64,000 bases of DNA from an uncultured Sphingomonadaceae bacterium (GCA_946479505.1 CAMLGC010000006.1:1-64000); one strand, 5' to 3'. Positions 55,101-64,000 are shown, numbered from the stretch's first letter. Notes: generated from the letters alone by a model not told the origin. Numbers and translations are program-made.

Positions 55101-57140
55101 ATGGCAAGGATGCGCGGGCCAGGTTTCTGGATTGTGACACTGATCGCGTTGGTGCTGACGGGGGTACCGGCGCGCGCGCTCCAGCTCGCGCCCGATGCCT
55201 CGGCGCCGCACCTCGCAATGCAGCTCGTCGCCGAGACGAAGACGCCGCAGGCGGGCGGCACCGTCACGCTCGCGATCGACTCGCGGCCCGATCCGGGCTG
55301 GCATGGCTATTGGCAGAATCCGGGCGATGCCGGGTTTCCCGCCACGTTGGATTGGACGCTCCCGGGTGCGGTGACGGCGAGCGCGCCGTACTATCCGATG
55401 CCGCGGAAGCTGAACATCGGCGGGCTGATGAACTATGTGTTCGAGGCTCCCTATGCGCCGCTGGTGACGCTTTCGATTCCCGCGGAATTGGCGGAAGGAA
55501 CGCCGATCCCGATCCGGCTGCACACCAGCTATCTCGTCTGCACCGATGCGATCTGCGTGCCCGAGGCTGCCGATCTCGCGCTCGACCTGAAGGTGGGAGA
55601 TGGTGCGATCACGCCTGCCGCACGCGCGCGCTTCGATCAATGGCGGCAGGCAATCCCCAGGCCGCTTGGCAGCCCGGCGCGGTATCAGATCGAGGAGGGC
55701 CGCATCCGGATCGGCGTCCCCTATCCGAAAGACGCGCCGCTCGGCGATGCCTATTTCTTCCCGATCACTGCCGGGCAGATCGATTATGCCGCGCCGCAGA
55801 CCGTTTCGCGCAACGGCGATCGGCTGGTGATCGACACCAGGGCGACAGGGATCGGCACCGCCGCGCTCGAAGGCGTGCTCAGAATCGGTCCGAAACGCGG
55901 GCTCCATCTTTCCGCGCTGCCGGGCTCCGTTCCGTCCGTGGCAGACCAGGGCGCGACCGTCTGGCACGCGGCGGCGGTGGCATTCCTGGGCGCGCTGCTC
56001 GGCGGGCTGATCCTCAATGTGATGCCCTGCGTGTTCCCGATCCTGAGTCTCAAGGCACTGAGCCTCGCGCGCGCCGGGATCGACGTGGGCCATGCCCGGC
56101 GTGAGGGGCTCGCCTACACCGCGGGCGTCGTGCTGACGTGCCTCGTCCTCGGCGGGATCATTCTTGCGCTTCGCGCGGGCGGATCGGCGATCGGCTGGGC
56201 GTTCCAACTCCAGGACCCGCGGATGATCGTCGTGCTGTTCGTGCTCGCGACCGCGATCGCGCTCAACCTTGCCGGACTGTTTGAGATACCGATGCCCCGC
56301 GTGGTGAACCGTGTGGCCGGCAGCGGCGGCGCGTTTCTCACCGGCGCCCTAGCGGCCTTCGTCGCGACGCCCTGCACGGGGCCGTTCATGGGTGCGGCGC
56401 TCGGCGCGGCGTTGGTGCTGCCCTGGCTTGCGGCGCTGGCGGTGTTCGGCGGGCTCGGGCTCGGGCTGGCGCTGCCCTTCCTGCTGCTCGCGCTGGTGCC
56501 GGGATTGCGGCGGATGCTGCCCAAACCGGGGCCGTGGATGCGCATTTTCGAGCGTGTGCTGAGCGTGCCGATGTTTCTCACCACGCTCGCCCTGCTCTGG
56601 GTGCTTGCGCAGGAGAAGGGGGCAGCCGGGTTGGCGCTCGGCATCGTCGCGGCACTGGTGCTCGGTGCGCTGCTCTGGCTCGCGGGAAGACGGCAGGCGC
56701 GGGGCCTTGCCGGCGGTGCGATCGCCGCGGTGGCGCTGTTCGGGGTCGGCGCGACCGGCGCGGCCGCCGTTACCCGGCTGCCGCATGCGGCGGCCGCGCC
56801 GGTCGCGGGCGCCGAGCCATTCAGCGAAGCGCGCCTCGCCGACTTGCGCGCCGCGGGGCGGCCGGTCTTCGCCTATTTCACCGCCGATTGGTGCCTCACG
56901 TGCAAGGTCAACGAGGCGAACGCAATCGATTCGGATGCGGTGCATGACGTCTTCGAGCGGCATGATGTCGCGGTACTGGTGGGTGACTGGACCGATGGCG
57001 ATCCGGCGCTCGGCCGTTTCCTCGCCGCTCACGGCCGCGCCGGCGTGCCGCTCTATCTCTATTATGCGCCCGGCGCGGCGGAGCCCAAAATGCTCCCGCA
57101 GGTGCTCACGCCCGGGATGCTGACGGGGCTGATGAACTAG
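55101..57140 (+). CDS. dsbD: DsbD/ScsB-type thiol:disulfide interchange protein
   Basis: This membrane protein of 679 residues has a signal peptide (IVTLIALVLTGVPARA) and a periplasmic DsbC/D-like alpha domain (GWHGYWQNPGDAGFPATLDWTLP, cysteine pair in YLVCTDAICVPEA). A transmembrane CcdA-like core of about eight helices has conserved cysteines in LILNVMPCVFPILSLKAL and VATPCTGPFMGAALG, and a C-terminal thioredoxin-like domain carries YFTADWCLTCKVNE. It moves electrons from cytoplasmic thioredoxin to periplasmic acceptors. GAGGAGGGGGACAGGG before the ATG contains the ribosome-binding site. The divergent phosphatase start is 53 bp away. Confidence 0.93.
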   Translation: MARMRGPGFWIVTLIALVLTGVPARALQLAPDASAPHLAMQLVAETKTPQAGGTVTLAIDSRPDPGWHGYWQNPGDAGFPATLDWTLPGAVTASAPYYPMPRKLNIGGLMNYVFEAPYAPLVTLSIPAELAEGTPIPIRLHTSYLVCTDAICVPEAADLALDLKVGDGAITPAARARFDQWRQAIPRPLGSPARYQIEEGRIRIGVPYPKDAPLGDAYFFPITAGQIDYAAPQTVSRNGDRLVIDTRATGIGTAALEGVLRIGPKRGLHLSALPGSVPSVADQGATVWHAAAVAFLGALLGGLILNVMPCVFPILSLKALSLARAGIDVGHARREGLAYTAGVVLTCLVLGGIILALRAGGSAIGWAFQLQDPRMIVVLFVLATAIALNLAGLFEIPMPRVVNRVAGSGGAFLTGALAAFVATPCTGPFMGAALGAALVLPWLAALAVFGGLGLGLALPFLLLALVPGLRRMLPKPGPWMRIFERVLSVPMFLTTLALLWVLAQEKGAAGLALGIVAALVLGALLWLAGRRQARGLAGGAIAAVALFGVGATGAAAVTRLPHAAAAPVAGAEPFSEARLADLRAAGRPVFAYFTADWCLTCKVNEANAIDSDAVHDVFERHDVAVLVGDWTDGDPALGRFLAAHGRAGVPLYLYYAPGAAEPKMLPQVLTPGMLTGLMN

Positions 57141-57141
57141 C

Positions 57142-57933
57142 TCAGGCCAGCTCGCCCTCGCGCACGCGGCCGGGCGCGGGCGGGACGGGCGCCGTCCCCT
57201 CCTCGGGAAGGAGCCGCCAGCCGCTGGGGCCGAGCACCTCGATCGGGCGGTAGCGCGTCTTGTACGCCATGCTGCGCGAGCCCTTCACCCAATAGCCAAG
57301 ATAGACATAGGGGAGGCCGACCGAGCGCGCGCGCAGGATGTGATCCATGATGATGAAGTTGCCGAGCCCGGGACGGTCGGCATGGGCGGCATCGAAGAAG
57401 CTGTAAATCATCGACAGCCCGTCCGCCTGCCGATCGGTGAGACATGCGCCGACGAGCCTGCCGGGAGCTCCATCGGTTTCGGCCTCGCGATACTCGATCA
57501 CGAACGAGGTGACGGGGCTCTGCTCGACCATGTCCGCATAATCGCCCTCGTCCATGTTCGCCATGCCGCCGCCGGGGTGGCGCACCGAGAGATAGCGGCG
57601 CAGAAGCGCGTATTGCTCCTCGGTCGCCCAGGCGCGGCATGCGCGCACGTCGAGATCGCCATTGCGGCGCAGCACCTTGCGCTGGCTGGCGCTCGGACGG
57701 AAACCCTGGGCCACGACGCGCACCGACTGACAGGCGGTGCAGCCTGCGCAGCTCGGTCGATAGGCGACCGCCTGGCTACGGCGGAATCCGATCCGGCCGA
57801 GCGCATCGTTCAATTCGTTCGCATGCGGACCCGCGAGCTCGGTGAACACCTTCCGCTCCTGCCGGCCCGGAAGATACGGGCACGGCGACGGGCTGGTCAC
57901 GAAGAACCGCGGAAATCGGAATGGAGCGGTCAC
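57142..57933 (-). CDS. bpt: Leucyl/aspartyl-tRNA-protein transferase (Bpt/ATE family)
   Basis: This protein of 263 residues is the bacterial ATE-like transferase that adds leucine to N-terminal Asp/Glu of proteins for N-degron destruction. It has [23 protein letters not shown], the cysteine cluster [30 protein letters not shown], and the C-terminal [46 protein letters not shown]. It starts with GTG. The stop lies 1 bp from the convergent dsbD stop. Confidence 0.93.
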   Translation of the reverse strand: MTAPFRFPRFFVTSPSPCPYLPGRQERKVFTELAGPHANELNDALGRIGFRRSQAVAYRPSCAGCTACQSVRVVAQGFRPSASQRKVLRRNGDLDVRACRAWATEEQYALLRRYLSVRHPGGGMANMDEGDYADMVEQSPVTSFVIEYREAETDGAPGRLVGACLTDRQADGLSMIYSFFDAAHADRPGLGNFIIMDHILRARSVGLPYVYLGYWVKGSRSMAYKTRYRPIEVLGPSGWRLLPEEGTAPVPPAPGRVREGELA

Positions 57934-58345
57934 CGTACGTCCCCTGAGTCCTGATCGCGAACGATCGCGTCGGGGACACTATGAATCGGATGATTCGTGA
58001 TGAAAAGCCGCTTTACCATGAAAGAGGGTTAACGCCGATTTCGCCATCGGGATGCACGCGGTGCGCGACTCTTGTTCGTCGCCGAAAGCCGGCGACGTGA
58101 GCGCCATCGCACCGTCCATGCGCGGCCCTCGCACGTTGCGACCCGGGACCACCCGGCCCTGTCGAGAGCCGCGCATGAGTTTTCCGAAGTTTCTTCGGAA
58201 GCGATGCGGATACTAGAACTAACCCCGCCCCCGCATTCTACGCCTGCACGCGACTCGCCGGATAGAGTCGCGCGACTCGTTTCGCCGCAGGTACGATTCC
58301 ACTCGTCACATTTTTGTGGGATTCAGCGCGGCCGGCCGCAGTGGA
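57934..58345. other. Gene-free 412-bp stretch with a short hairpin
   Basis: No convincing protein or tRNA gene is visible between bpt and ilvA. An 8-bp perfect inverted repeat TTCCGAAG-TTT-CTTCGGAA lies at 58182-58200, without a T-run on either side, so it is more likely an operator or a stable RNA stem than a terminator. The sequence near 58200-58320 is AT-richer than its surroundings. A small RNA cannot be excluded. Confidence 0.5.
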
Positions 58346-59590
58346 TCAAGCCAGCTCGACCTGGTTGACCTCGTAGCCGCCGCGCCGGAGCGCGTCGATC
58401 AGGCGGTCGAGATGCGCGCGATCGCGCGTCTCGCATTCGATGTCGGTGATGAGCCCCTTGGCCGGCAGCGTCGTGAACACGCGCTGATGATAGACCTCGA
58501 TGATATTGGCGCGCTCCTGTCCGAAGATACGCGCGACATTGTAGAGCGCACCGGGCTGGTCGTGCAGCCGAATGCGCAGCCGCGACAGCCGGCCCGACCG
58601 CGCGAGATCGCGCAGCAGCACGTTGGCGAGCAGCCGCGTGTCGATATTGCCGCCGCACAGCACGATCCCGCACGTCTTGCCCTTGAAGCGTTCGGGATAG
58701 GCGAGCAGCGCCGCGAGCCCCGCCGCGCCCGCACCCTCGACCACGGTTTTCTCGATCTGAAGCAGAAGGCTGACGGCTTCCTCGAGGCTGCGCTCGCTGA
58801 CCAGCACGATGTCGTCCACCAGCGCCTCGACCATGCGGCTGGTGATCGACCCCGGCTCCTTGACCGCGATGCCTTCGGCCAGCGTGTCGCCCGCGCAGGG
58901 CAGGTCGGTGCCGTTGAGGCGGTTGTACATCGACGGGAAGAGCTCGGCCTCGACCCCGATCACCTCGATGGGTCTGTTCCACGCGCGCGCAACCGTGGAC
59001 ATGCCCGAAATCAGCCCGCCGCCGCCGATCGGCGTGACGAAGGTGTCGATTTGCGGCACGTCCTCGAGCATTTCGATCGCGGTGGTGCCCGCGCCGGCGA
59101 TGATGCGCGGATCGTTGAAAGGGTGGACGAAGGTGTAGCCGCATTCCTCCTCAAGGCTTTTGGCGTGCGCGAACGCGGCGTCGAACGTGTCGCCCTCCAG
59201 GATCACGGTCGCGCCGTGGCCTTCGGTCTGCGTCACCTTCACCGTGGGCGTGTTCTTCGGCATTACGATCGTGGAGGGAATGCCGAGCCGCGTCGCGTGA
59301 TAGGCGACGCCCTGCGCGTGATTGCCCGCAGAAGCCGCGATCACGCCCTTGGCGCGCGCCGCCTCGTCGAGCTGGAGCAAGGTGTTGAGCGCGCCGCGCT
59401 CCTTATAGGCGGCGGTGAACTGCAGATTCTCGAACTTGAGATAGACGGTCGCACCCGTCATCTCGGAAAGCGTCCTGCTGATGAGCGTCGGTGTGCGGAC
59501 GATCGAATCACGGATGCGCGCATGCGCGGTGCGGATGTCGTCGATCGAAACCGGAAGCGAGGCGTCCGAAGATTGTGCGTGCGTCGCCAT
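58346..59590 (-). CDS. ilvA: Threonine ammonia-lyase with ACT domain
   Basis: This PLP enzyme of 414 residues deaminates threonine to 2-oxobutyrate, the first step of isoleucine synthesis or threonine breakdown. The PLP lysine is in LQFTAAYKERGALN and the phosphate-binding loop in TPIGGGGLISG, with SAGNHAQGVAYHA between. The C-terminal ACT-like domain (RLRIRLHDQPGALYNVARIFGQERANIIEVYHQRVF) is single, as in the short (biodegradative-like) form rather than two as in E. coli IlvA. It diverges from the dehydrogenase gene. Confidence 0.93.
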   Translation of the reverse strand: MATHAQSSDASLPVSIDDIRTAHARIRDSIVRTPTLISRTLSEMTGATVYLKFENLQFTAAYKERGALNTLLQLDEAARAKGVIAASAGNHAQGVAYHATRLGIPSTIVMPKNTPTVKVTQTEGHGATVILEGDTFDAAFAHAKSLEEECGYTFVHPFNDPRIIAGAGTTAIEMLEDVPQIDTFVTPIGGGGLISGMSTVARAWNRPIEVIGVEAELFPSMYNRLNGTDLPCAGDTLAEGIAVKEPGSITSRMVEALVDDIVLVSERSLEEAVSLLLQIEKTVVEGAGAAGLAALLAYPERFKGKTCGIVLCGGNIDTRLLANVLLRDLARSGRLSRLRIRLHDQPGALYNVARIFGQERANIIEVYHQRVFTTLPAKGLITDIECETRDRAHLDRLIDALRRGGYEVNQVELA

Positions 59591-59669
59591 GCTTTCTTCC
59601 GTTCGTCAGAGGCCGCGCCCGCCTAGACCATCTGGCGCACGGGCGGAACACCCCTTATGCGCTTGCGGC

Positions 59670-60536
59670 ATGGCAAGGCTGGCATTCATCGGAACCGGCG
59701 TGATGGGCGCGCCGATGGCGGGGCATCTCGTGCGCGCAGGCCACGAGGTGACGGTGTTCAACCGCACCCGCGCGAAGGCGGAAGAATGGGCGGAGGAACA
59801 TGGCGGCCGCGTCGCCGACAGCCCGGCCGAGGCGGCCGAGGGCTGCGACGCGGTGTTCACCTGCGTAGGCAACGATGACGATCTCTCGGAAGTGACGCTC
59901 GGCGAGGGCGGCACATTCGGCGCGATGGGCAGAGGCGCGGTGTTCGTCGATCACACGACGGTATCGGCCGCGATCGCCCGGCGACTTGCCGACGATGCCG
60001 AGCAGCGCGGCTTCCTCGCGGTCGATGCGCCAGTCTCGGGCGGGCAGGCGGGGGCCGAGAAGGGCGCGCTTTCGATCATGTGCGGCGGCAGCGAGGAGGC
60101 CATGGCCAGGGCCGAGCCGCTGATGCAGGCCTATGCCGCGCGCATCACGCATGTCGGTGGTCCCGGCGCGGGGCAGACCACCAAGATGTGCAACCAGATC
60201 GCGATCGCCGGCGTGATCCAGGGCGTCGCCGAAAGCCTTCGGTTTGCCCAGGCGAGCGGACTCGATCTCGACCGTGTGTTCGAGGCGATCTCGGGGGGGG
60301 CGGCGCAGAGCTGGCAAATGGTCAATCGCTGGCGGACGATGGCGAAGGACGAGTTCGATTTCGGCTTCGCGATTGACTGGATGCGCAAGGACCTGGGGCT
60401 GGCGCTCGACGAGGCCAAGCGCAGCGGCGCCGTGCTGCCCGTTGCCGCCTTGGTCGATCAATTCTACGCGGAGGTGCAGAAGATGGGCGGATCGCGCCAG
60501 GATACGAGCGCATTGGTGCGGAGGCTGCCGCGATGA
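59670..60536 (+). CDS. 3-hydroxyisobutyrate dehydrogenase-family oxidoreductase
   Basis: This NAD(P)-dependent beta-hydroxyacid dehydrogenase has 288 residues: Rossmann motif LAFIGTGVMGAPMAGHLVRAGHEVTVFNRT, substrate motif VDAPVSGGQAGAEKGALSIMCGG, and catalytic lysine in GAGQTTKMCNQIAIAG. Members include 3-hydroxyisobutyrate, tartronate semialdehyde and succinic semialdehyde reductases. Sequence alone does not pick one, although valine catabolism would fit the bkd operon elsewhere in the window. It overlaps the amidohydrolase start (ATGA). Confidence 0.9.
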   Translation: MARLAFIGTGVMGAPMAGHLVRAGHEVTVFNRTRAKAEEWAEEHGGRVADSPAEAAEGCDAVFTCVGNDDDLSEVTLGEGGTFGAMGRGAVFVDHTTVSAAIARRLADDAEQRGFLAVDAPVSGGQAGAEKGALSIMCGGSEEAMARAEPLMQAYAARITHVGGPGAGQTTKMCNQIAIAGVIQGVAESLRFAQASGLDLDRVFEAISGGAAQSWQMVNRWRTMAKDEFDFGFAIDWMRKDLGLALDEAKRSGAVLPVAALVDQFYAEVQKMGGSRQDTSALVRRLPR

Positions 60537-62167
60537 AGCACGTCCGTCACGCGCTCATCGCGCTCCTCACCCTCCTTCTCGCGCTCCCCGCCCACGCCGA
60601 CGCGCTGATCGACAACGTCAACGGCATCACGCTCGACGAGGATGGCGACGTCGTTCGCTTCACCGGTCTGCTGATGACCCCCGACGGGCGCATCACCAGG
60701 CTCCTGAAGCGCGGCGACGATCGGCCCGAGAAGCTCGATTGGCGCACCGACATGCATGGCAAGGTCATGCTGCCCGGCTTCGTCGATGCGCACGGCCACA
60801 TCATGGATCTGGGATTCCGCTCGCTCGAGCTCGACCTTTCGGGCACGCATTCGCTCGCCGAGGCGCAGGCGAAGATCGCGGCCTATGTCCAGGCGAATCC
60901 GGATCGTCAGTGGATTTTGGGTGGTGGCTGGAACCAGGTCGATTGGGGTCTCGGCCGCTTCCCGACCGCGGCCGAGCTCGACGCGGTCGTCGGCGATCGC
61001 CCGGTGGCGCTCGACCGGATCGACGGCCATGCCGTGTGGCTCAACTCGGCGGCGATGAAGGCGGCGGGGATCACCCCCGACACCAAGGCGCCTCCCGGCG
61101 GCCGGATCGAAAATGGCGTGCTCACCGACGCCGCGCGGCAATTGATCGAGAAGGTCATCCCGCAGCCGCTCGCGCGCGAACGCGATCTCGCCTTCATTCA
61201 GGCGCAGCAGATGCTGCTCTCGAAGGGCATCACCGCGACCGCCGACATGCGCACCACGCTCGACGACTGGCTCGTCTTCCGCCGCATCGCCGACAGGAAC
61301 CTGCTGCGCATGCGCATCATGAGCTATGCCGTCAGCATCGAGACCGCGAACCGCGCTGCTGGTGGCGGTCCGTCGCCCTGGCTCTACGACGACAGGCTGC
61401 GCATGGGCGGGGTGAAGCTCTTCGCCGACGGGGCCCTGGGCTCGCGCGGCGCGTGCCTCAAGGCGCCCTATGCCGACGCGCCGGAGCAGAGCGGTCAGTG
61501 CTTCCTCACCGACGCGCAGCTCAAGAACCTGATGAGCCGCGCCGCGATGGACGGCTTCCAGGTCGCGGTCCACGCGATTGGCGACAAGGCCAACGCGCAG
61601 GCGCTCGGCGCGATCGACGCGGTGTCGGATACCTATGACGGCGATCGTCGCTGGCGTATCGAGCACGCGCAGATCGTCGATCCTGCCGATCTGCCGCGCT
61701 TCGGCGAGCATGGCATCATCGCCTCGATGCAGCCGATCCATCAGGTGTCGGATCGGGTGATGGCGGAGGCACGGCTCGGGCCGGAGCGTCTCGCCGGCGC
61801 CTATGCCTGGCATTCGATGCTCGAAAACGACGTGCCGCTCGCCTTCGGGTCGGATTACCCCAACGACGACTTCAACCCGTTCCACGGCTGGGTCGCCGCT
61901 TTCACCCGTGCCGACGGCGCCGGCCAGCCCTTCGGCGGGTGGCAGCCGCAGGAACGGATCAGCCGCGAACAGGCGTGGCGCGCCTACACGATGGGCGGCG
62001 CCTATGCAGGCTTCGCCGAAGACAAATTCGGCCGCCTCGCCCCGGGGCTGTGGGCGGATTTCATCATCATCGACACCGACCCCCTTCTCGCTACCCCGGC
62101 CGAGCTGTGGAACATGAAGGTCGAGCAGACCTGGGTCGGCGGCAAGATGATGTGGGAGCGCAAGTGA
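60533..62167 (+). CDS. Exported amidohydrolase (YtcJ-like, Amidohydro_3)
   Basis: This protein of 544 residues has a signal peptide (HALIALLTLLLALPAHA). The metal-dependent hydrolase barrel shows MLPGFVDAHGHIMDLGF, GGWNQVDWGLGRFPTAAELDAVVGDRPVALDRIDGHAVWLNS, KLFADGALGSRGA, VAVHAIGDKANA, RIEHAQIVDP and FGSDYPNDDFNPF. Periplasmic or envelope location is predicted. The substrate of YtcJ-type enzymes is mostly unknown (formamide-like bonds). It is coupled to the dehydrogenase upstream. Confidence 0.9.
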   Translation: MKHVRHALIALLTLLLALPAHADALIDNVNGITLDEDGDVVRFTGLLMTPDGRITRLLKRGDDRPEKLDWRTDMHGKVMLPGFVDAHGHIMDLGFRSLELDLSGTHSLAEAQAKIAAYVQANPDRQWILGGGWNQVDWGLGRFPTAAELDAVVGDRPVALDRIDGHAVWLNSAAMKAAGITPDTKAPPGGRIENGVLTDAARQLIEKVIPQPLARERDLAFIQAQQMLLSKGITATADMRTTLDDWLVFRRIADRNLLRMRIMSYAVSIETANRAAGGGPSPWLYDDRLRMGGVKLFADGALGSRGACLKAPYADAPEQSGQCFLTDAQLKNLMSRAAMDGFQVAVHAIGDKANAQALGAIDAVSDTYDGDRRWRIEHAQIVDPADLPRFGEHGIIASMQPIHQVSDRVMAEARLGPERLAGAYAWHSMLENDVPLAFGSDYPNDDFNPFHGWVAAFTRADGAGQPFGGWQPQERISREQAWRAYTMGGAYAGFAEDKFGRLAPGLWADFIIIDTDPLLATPAELWNMKVEQTWVGGKMMWERK

Positions 62168-62244
62168 GAAGCGAGTCCAGCATTCCCGCTGTCAATTTCG
62201 TTCGGTTATCGTAACGAGGTGCATGCTCGAACGAAGGCGCCGTG

Positions 62245-63042
62245 ATGTCCGATCCTGATCGTCACCCGTCCACGTCGCGGTTGATCGCCGCTTTTGCGGT
62301 GATGTTCGTCCTCTATCAATCGGCCGAAGGCGTGGGCGACAAGCTGCTGCACAGCTTTCCGGTCCAGGCCGGATTGATGGTTGCGGCGGTATTGGCGGCG
62401 TGGCCGTTGGGGCGTTGGCTCGGCTATCGCGGTTATGACGCCTGGGGACTTGACCTGCGGCCGCGATCGTTCGCCATTCTGGCGGCGCTCCTGCTTCTCG
62501 CGCTTGCCGCCAAAGGCGTCGCATTGCTCACCGGCACGATTTTGGGGATTTATACTATTGCGTCGCCGGCGTCGTTTCCCGGTGTGGGTGCTGCGCTGGT
62601 AACGCTGGCGCTCCTGGGCATCAGCACCTTTATCCCTTCGATTGCCGAAGACATGCTGACGCGCGGCTTCTTCCTTACGGCGGCGAACCGCGGATTTACG
62701 GCAATTGGCTTCACCGTGCTGACGGCCATCGTTTTCACCGCCAATCACATCTATCGTTTCGATGCCGGCTGGTCGGAACAGGCGCGGTTGTTCGTGATGG
62801 GGCTCGCCTATGCTGCGGCCGCCTGGCGCTGGAGAACCTTGTGGGCGGCGACGGCGCTGCACTGGGGCTATAATTTCGCGGGGTTGCTGTTCGATCCGGT
62901 CGTCGCAGGCACCGGCGGGGTAGAGGCCGGCCGATGGCTGACGCTGGCGGTCCATATCGCCCTGCTCGCGATCATCGGATTGCTTCCGCCGCCGTCACGC
63001 GATGTCCTCGATCGGGCGCCGCCCGAGGGGGCCCGGGAATAA
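62245..63042 (+). CDS. CPBP-family intramembrane metalloprotease
   Basis: This polytopic protein of 265 residues has about seven hydrophobic segments. The CPBP (Abi/CAAX-like) active-site pattern appears as SIAEDMLTRGFFLT (EDxxxR, a conservative form of EExxxR), FTANHIYRF (first His) and ALHWGYNFAG (HxxxN). Such proteins cleave or modify membrane substrates and some give self-protection against bacteriocins; the target here is unknown. A GTG one codon upstream is an alternative start. It converges on ctrA. Confidence 0.85.
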   Translation: MSDPDRHPSTSRLIAAFAVMFVLYQSAEGVGDKLLHSFPVQAGLMVAAVLAAWPLGRWLGYRGYDAWGLDLRPRSFAILAALLLLALAAKGVALLTGTILGIYTIASPASFPGVGAALVTLALLGISTFIPSIAEDMLTRGFFLTAANRGFTAIGFTVLTAIVFTANHIYRFDAGWSEQARLFVMGLAYAAAAWRWRTLWAATALHWGYNFAGLLFDPVVAGTGGVEAGRWLTLAVHIALLAIIGLLPPPSRDVLDRAPPEGARE

Positions 63043-63074
63043 AAGCGGCCGCGGCGTCCCCTGACGCCGCGGCC
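63039..63074 (-). terminator. Rho-independent terminator of ctrA
   Basis: A perfect 12-bp stem GGCCGCGGCGTC/GACGCCGCGGCC (63047-63058 and 63063-63074) with loop CCCT is followed on the minus strand by GCTTTTATT. It separates ctrA from the convergent protease gene. Confidence 0.85.
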
Positions 63075-63096
63075 TGCCCCGCTCGGGTGATGTGGT

Positions 63097-63804
63097 TCAG
63101 GCGACCGCGGCCTGGGCCTGGCGCTCTTCCTCGGGCTCGCGCAACACGTAGCCGCGGCCCCAGACGGTCTCGATGTAATTGTCGCCGTCGCACGCCATGC
63201 TGAGCTTCTTGCGCAGCTTGCAGATGAAGACGTCGATGATCTTGAGTTCGGGTTCGTCCATCCCGCCATACAGGTGGTTGAGGAACATTTCCTTGGTCAG
63301 CGTGGTGCCCTTGCGAAGGCTCAGCAGCTCGAGCATTGCATATTCCTTGCCCGTCAGATGCACGCGTGCGCCGTCGACCTCCACCGTCTTGGCGTCGAGA
63401 TTGACCGCCAGCTTGCCCGTCTTGATGACCGACTGCGAATGGCCCTTGGAGCGGCGCACCACCGCGTGGATCCGCGCGACCAGCTCTTCGCGGTGGAAGG
63501 GCTTGGTCACGTAATCGTCAGCGCCGAAGCCGAAGCTTCGCACCTTCGAATCCATCTCGGCAACACCCGAGAGGATCAGCACCGGCGTCTGCACCCGCGC
63601 GACGCGCAGCTTCTTGAGCACGTCGTATCCGTGCATGTCCGGCAGGTTCAGGTCGAGCAGGATGATGTCGTAATCGTAAAGCTTGCCCAGATCCAAGCCT
63701 TCCTCGCCCAGATCGGTAGTGTAAACGTTGAACCCCTCGGTCGAGAGCATCAGCTCGATCGCCTTCGCCGTGGTCGGCTCGTCCTCGATCAGCAGCACGC
63801 GCAT
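63097..63804 (-). CDS. ctrA: Cell-cycle master response regulator CtrA
   Basis: This OmpR-class regulator of 235 residues is nearly identical in pattern to Caulobacter Ctr[68 protein letters not shown], phosphoacceptor Asp51, and the winged helix [52 protein letters not shown]. It silences the replication origin and activates division and motility genes. The C-terminus [10 protein letters not shown] ends in two alanines followed by VA, resembling the ClpXP-recognised AA end of CtrA. The promoter contains a CtrA box and methylation sites. Confidence 0.97.
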   Translation of the reverse strand: MRVLLIEDEPTTAKAIELMLSTEGFNVYTTDLGEEGLDLGKLYDYDIILLDLNLPDMHGYDVLKKLRVARVQTPVLILSGVAEMDSKVRSFGFGADDYVTKPFHREELVARIHAVVRRSKGHSQSVIKTGKLAVNLDAKTVEVDGARVHLTGKEYAMLELLSLRKGTTLTKEMFLNHLYGGMDEPELKIIDVFICKLRKKLSMACDGDNYIETVWGRGYVLREPEEERQAQAAVA

Positions 63805-63868
63805 GCGTCTGTCCCCCCTGTCGTCACGCGTGCCGAGCCACCGCGGCTCCACGCGCCCCGCACCTTCA

Positions 63869-63957
63869 TTAACCAAAGAAGCTCTGAAGGCAAAAGGTTA
63901 ATTTGGTCTTAAGCCGCGGGAATCCGCGAGTCGCGAAGGTCAGGAAGTTATCGAATC
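63869..63957 (-). promoter_or_regulatory. ctrA promoter: CtrA box and three GANTC methylation sites
   Basis: A complete CtrA recognition site TTAA-N7-TTAA (63898-63901, 63909-63912) and a half-site TTAACC (63869-63874) lie upstream of ctrA, indicating autoregulation. Three GANTC sites (63920-63924, 63928-63932, 63953-63957) within 40 bp fit CcrM methylation and GcrA control, as at the Caulobacter ctrA P1 promoter. Exact transcription starts are not assigned. Confidence 0.8.
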
Positions 63958-64000
63958 GTTATCGTCACCAGGCGGACCAATGTCCTCACCGACGATTTCC

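Noticed and set aside
58072..58368. 98-codon plus-strand frame in the bpt-ilvA gap
   Set aside because: It runs into the ilvA 3' end, and its composition and lack of a ribosome-binding site argue against a gene.

Overview
The window is GC-rich, almost fully coding bacterial chromosome. Gene content points to an alphaproteobacterium of the order Sphingomonadales (Sphingomonas-like). The evidence is a CtrA response regulator with a TTAA-N7-TTAA box and GANTC sites in its promoter, a large TonB-dependent receptor next to tandem 'tryptophan halogenase' genes, a Sphingomonas-type PafA/SPAP alkaline phosphatase, a glutaryl-CoA dehydrogenase module, and many palindromic repeats of the kind common in this order. 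No tRNA, rRNA, CRISPR array or complete classical IS element was found.

Layout. 1-5.0 kb: 3' end of gcvPB, a DUF938 methyltransferase, an ArsR regulator with two SRPBCC genes under a twin operator, a zinc metallopeptidase and a 3-hydroxybutyrate dehydrogenase. 5.0-12.6 kb, mostly minus strand: a CDF transporter, recJ, a prolyl-hydroxylase-like oxygenase, an RcnB-like periplasmic protein, an orphan 2Fe-2S subunit, a class II aldolase, and a frameshifted membrane glycosyltransferase. 12.8-18.1 kb: two CaiB/BaiF CoA-transferases, glutaryl-CoA dehydrogenase and an HpcH/CitE-type lyase (acyl-CoA and amino-acid catabolism). 18.1-30.9 kb: a carbohydrate-utilisation locus (LacI-type operator, GH3 glucosidase, TonB receptor, two flavin halogenase-like proteins, LacI regulator, MFS transporter) followed on the other strand by a 2,5-dioxovalerate dehydrogenase. 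31-35.8 kb: a second TonB receptor and an inositol cluster (inositol-1-phosphate synthase, sugar-nucleotidyltransferase-like protein, CDP-alcohol phosphatidyltransferase). 35.8-45.9 kb: acyl-CoA dehydrogenase, FAA hydrolase, the branched-chain keto-acid dehydrogenase E1a-E1b-E2 operon, a BLUF photoreceptor, an aldo/keto reductase and small lipoproteins. 46-51.9 kb: a methionine-cycle operon (SahR-like ArsR-methyltransferase fusion, metF, methionine synthase split into two genes) behind a perfect 22-bp palindrome. 52-64 kb: a beta-helix protein, a small putative mobile element with a broken GIY-YIG nuclease, alkaline phosphatase, a DsbD-type protein, an aminoacyl-tRNA-protein transferase, ilvA, a 3-hydroxyisobutyrate dehydrogenase-like enzyme, an amidohydrolase, a CPBP protease and ctrA.

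The most unusual feature is the palindromic-element load. At least ten paired inverted-repeat elements lie between genes. Two members of one family (CCCTCCCGC...GCGGGAGGG arms) lie in frame inside conserved genes, in the E2 linker (about residues 131-164) and in the metH activation half (about residues 665-697). A separate 400-bp unit at 53006-53405 has 30-bp terminal inverted repeats (29/30 identical), a GIY-YIG nuclease gene inside, and a 6-bp flanking direct repeat AAGATG that looks like a target-site duplication. This is a candidate undescribed class of small mobile element.

Two genes (glycosyltransferase at 11.1-12.6 kb, GIY-YIG at 53 kb) carry single-base frameshifts that could be real or sequencing errors. 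All functions come from reading motifs and family resemblance; no database search was possible.
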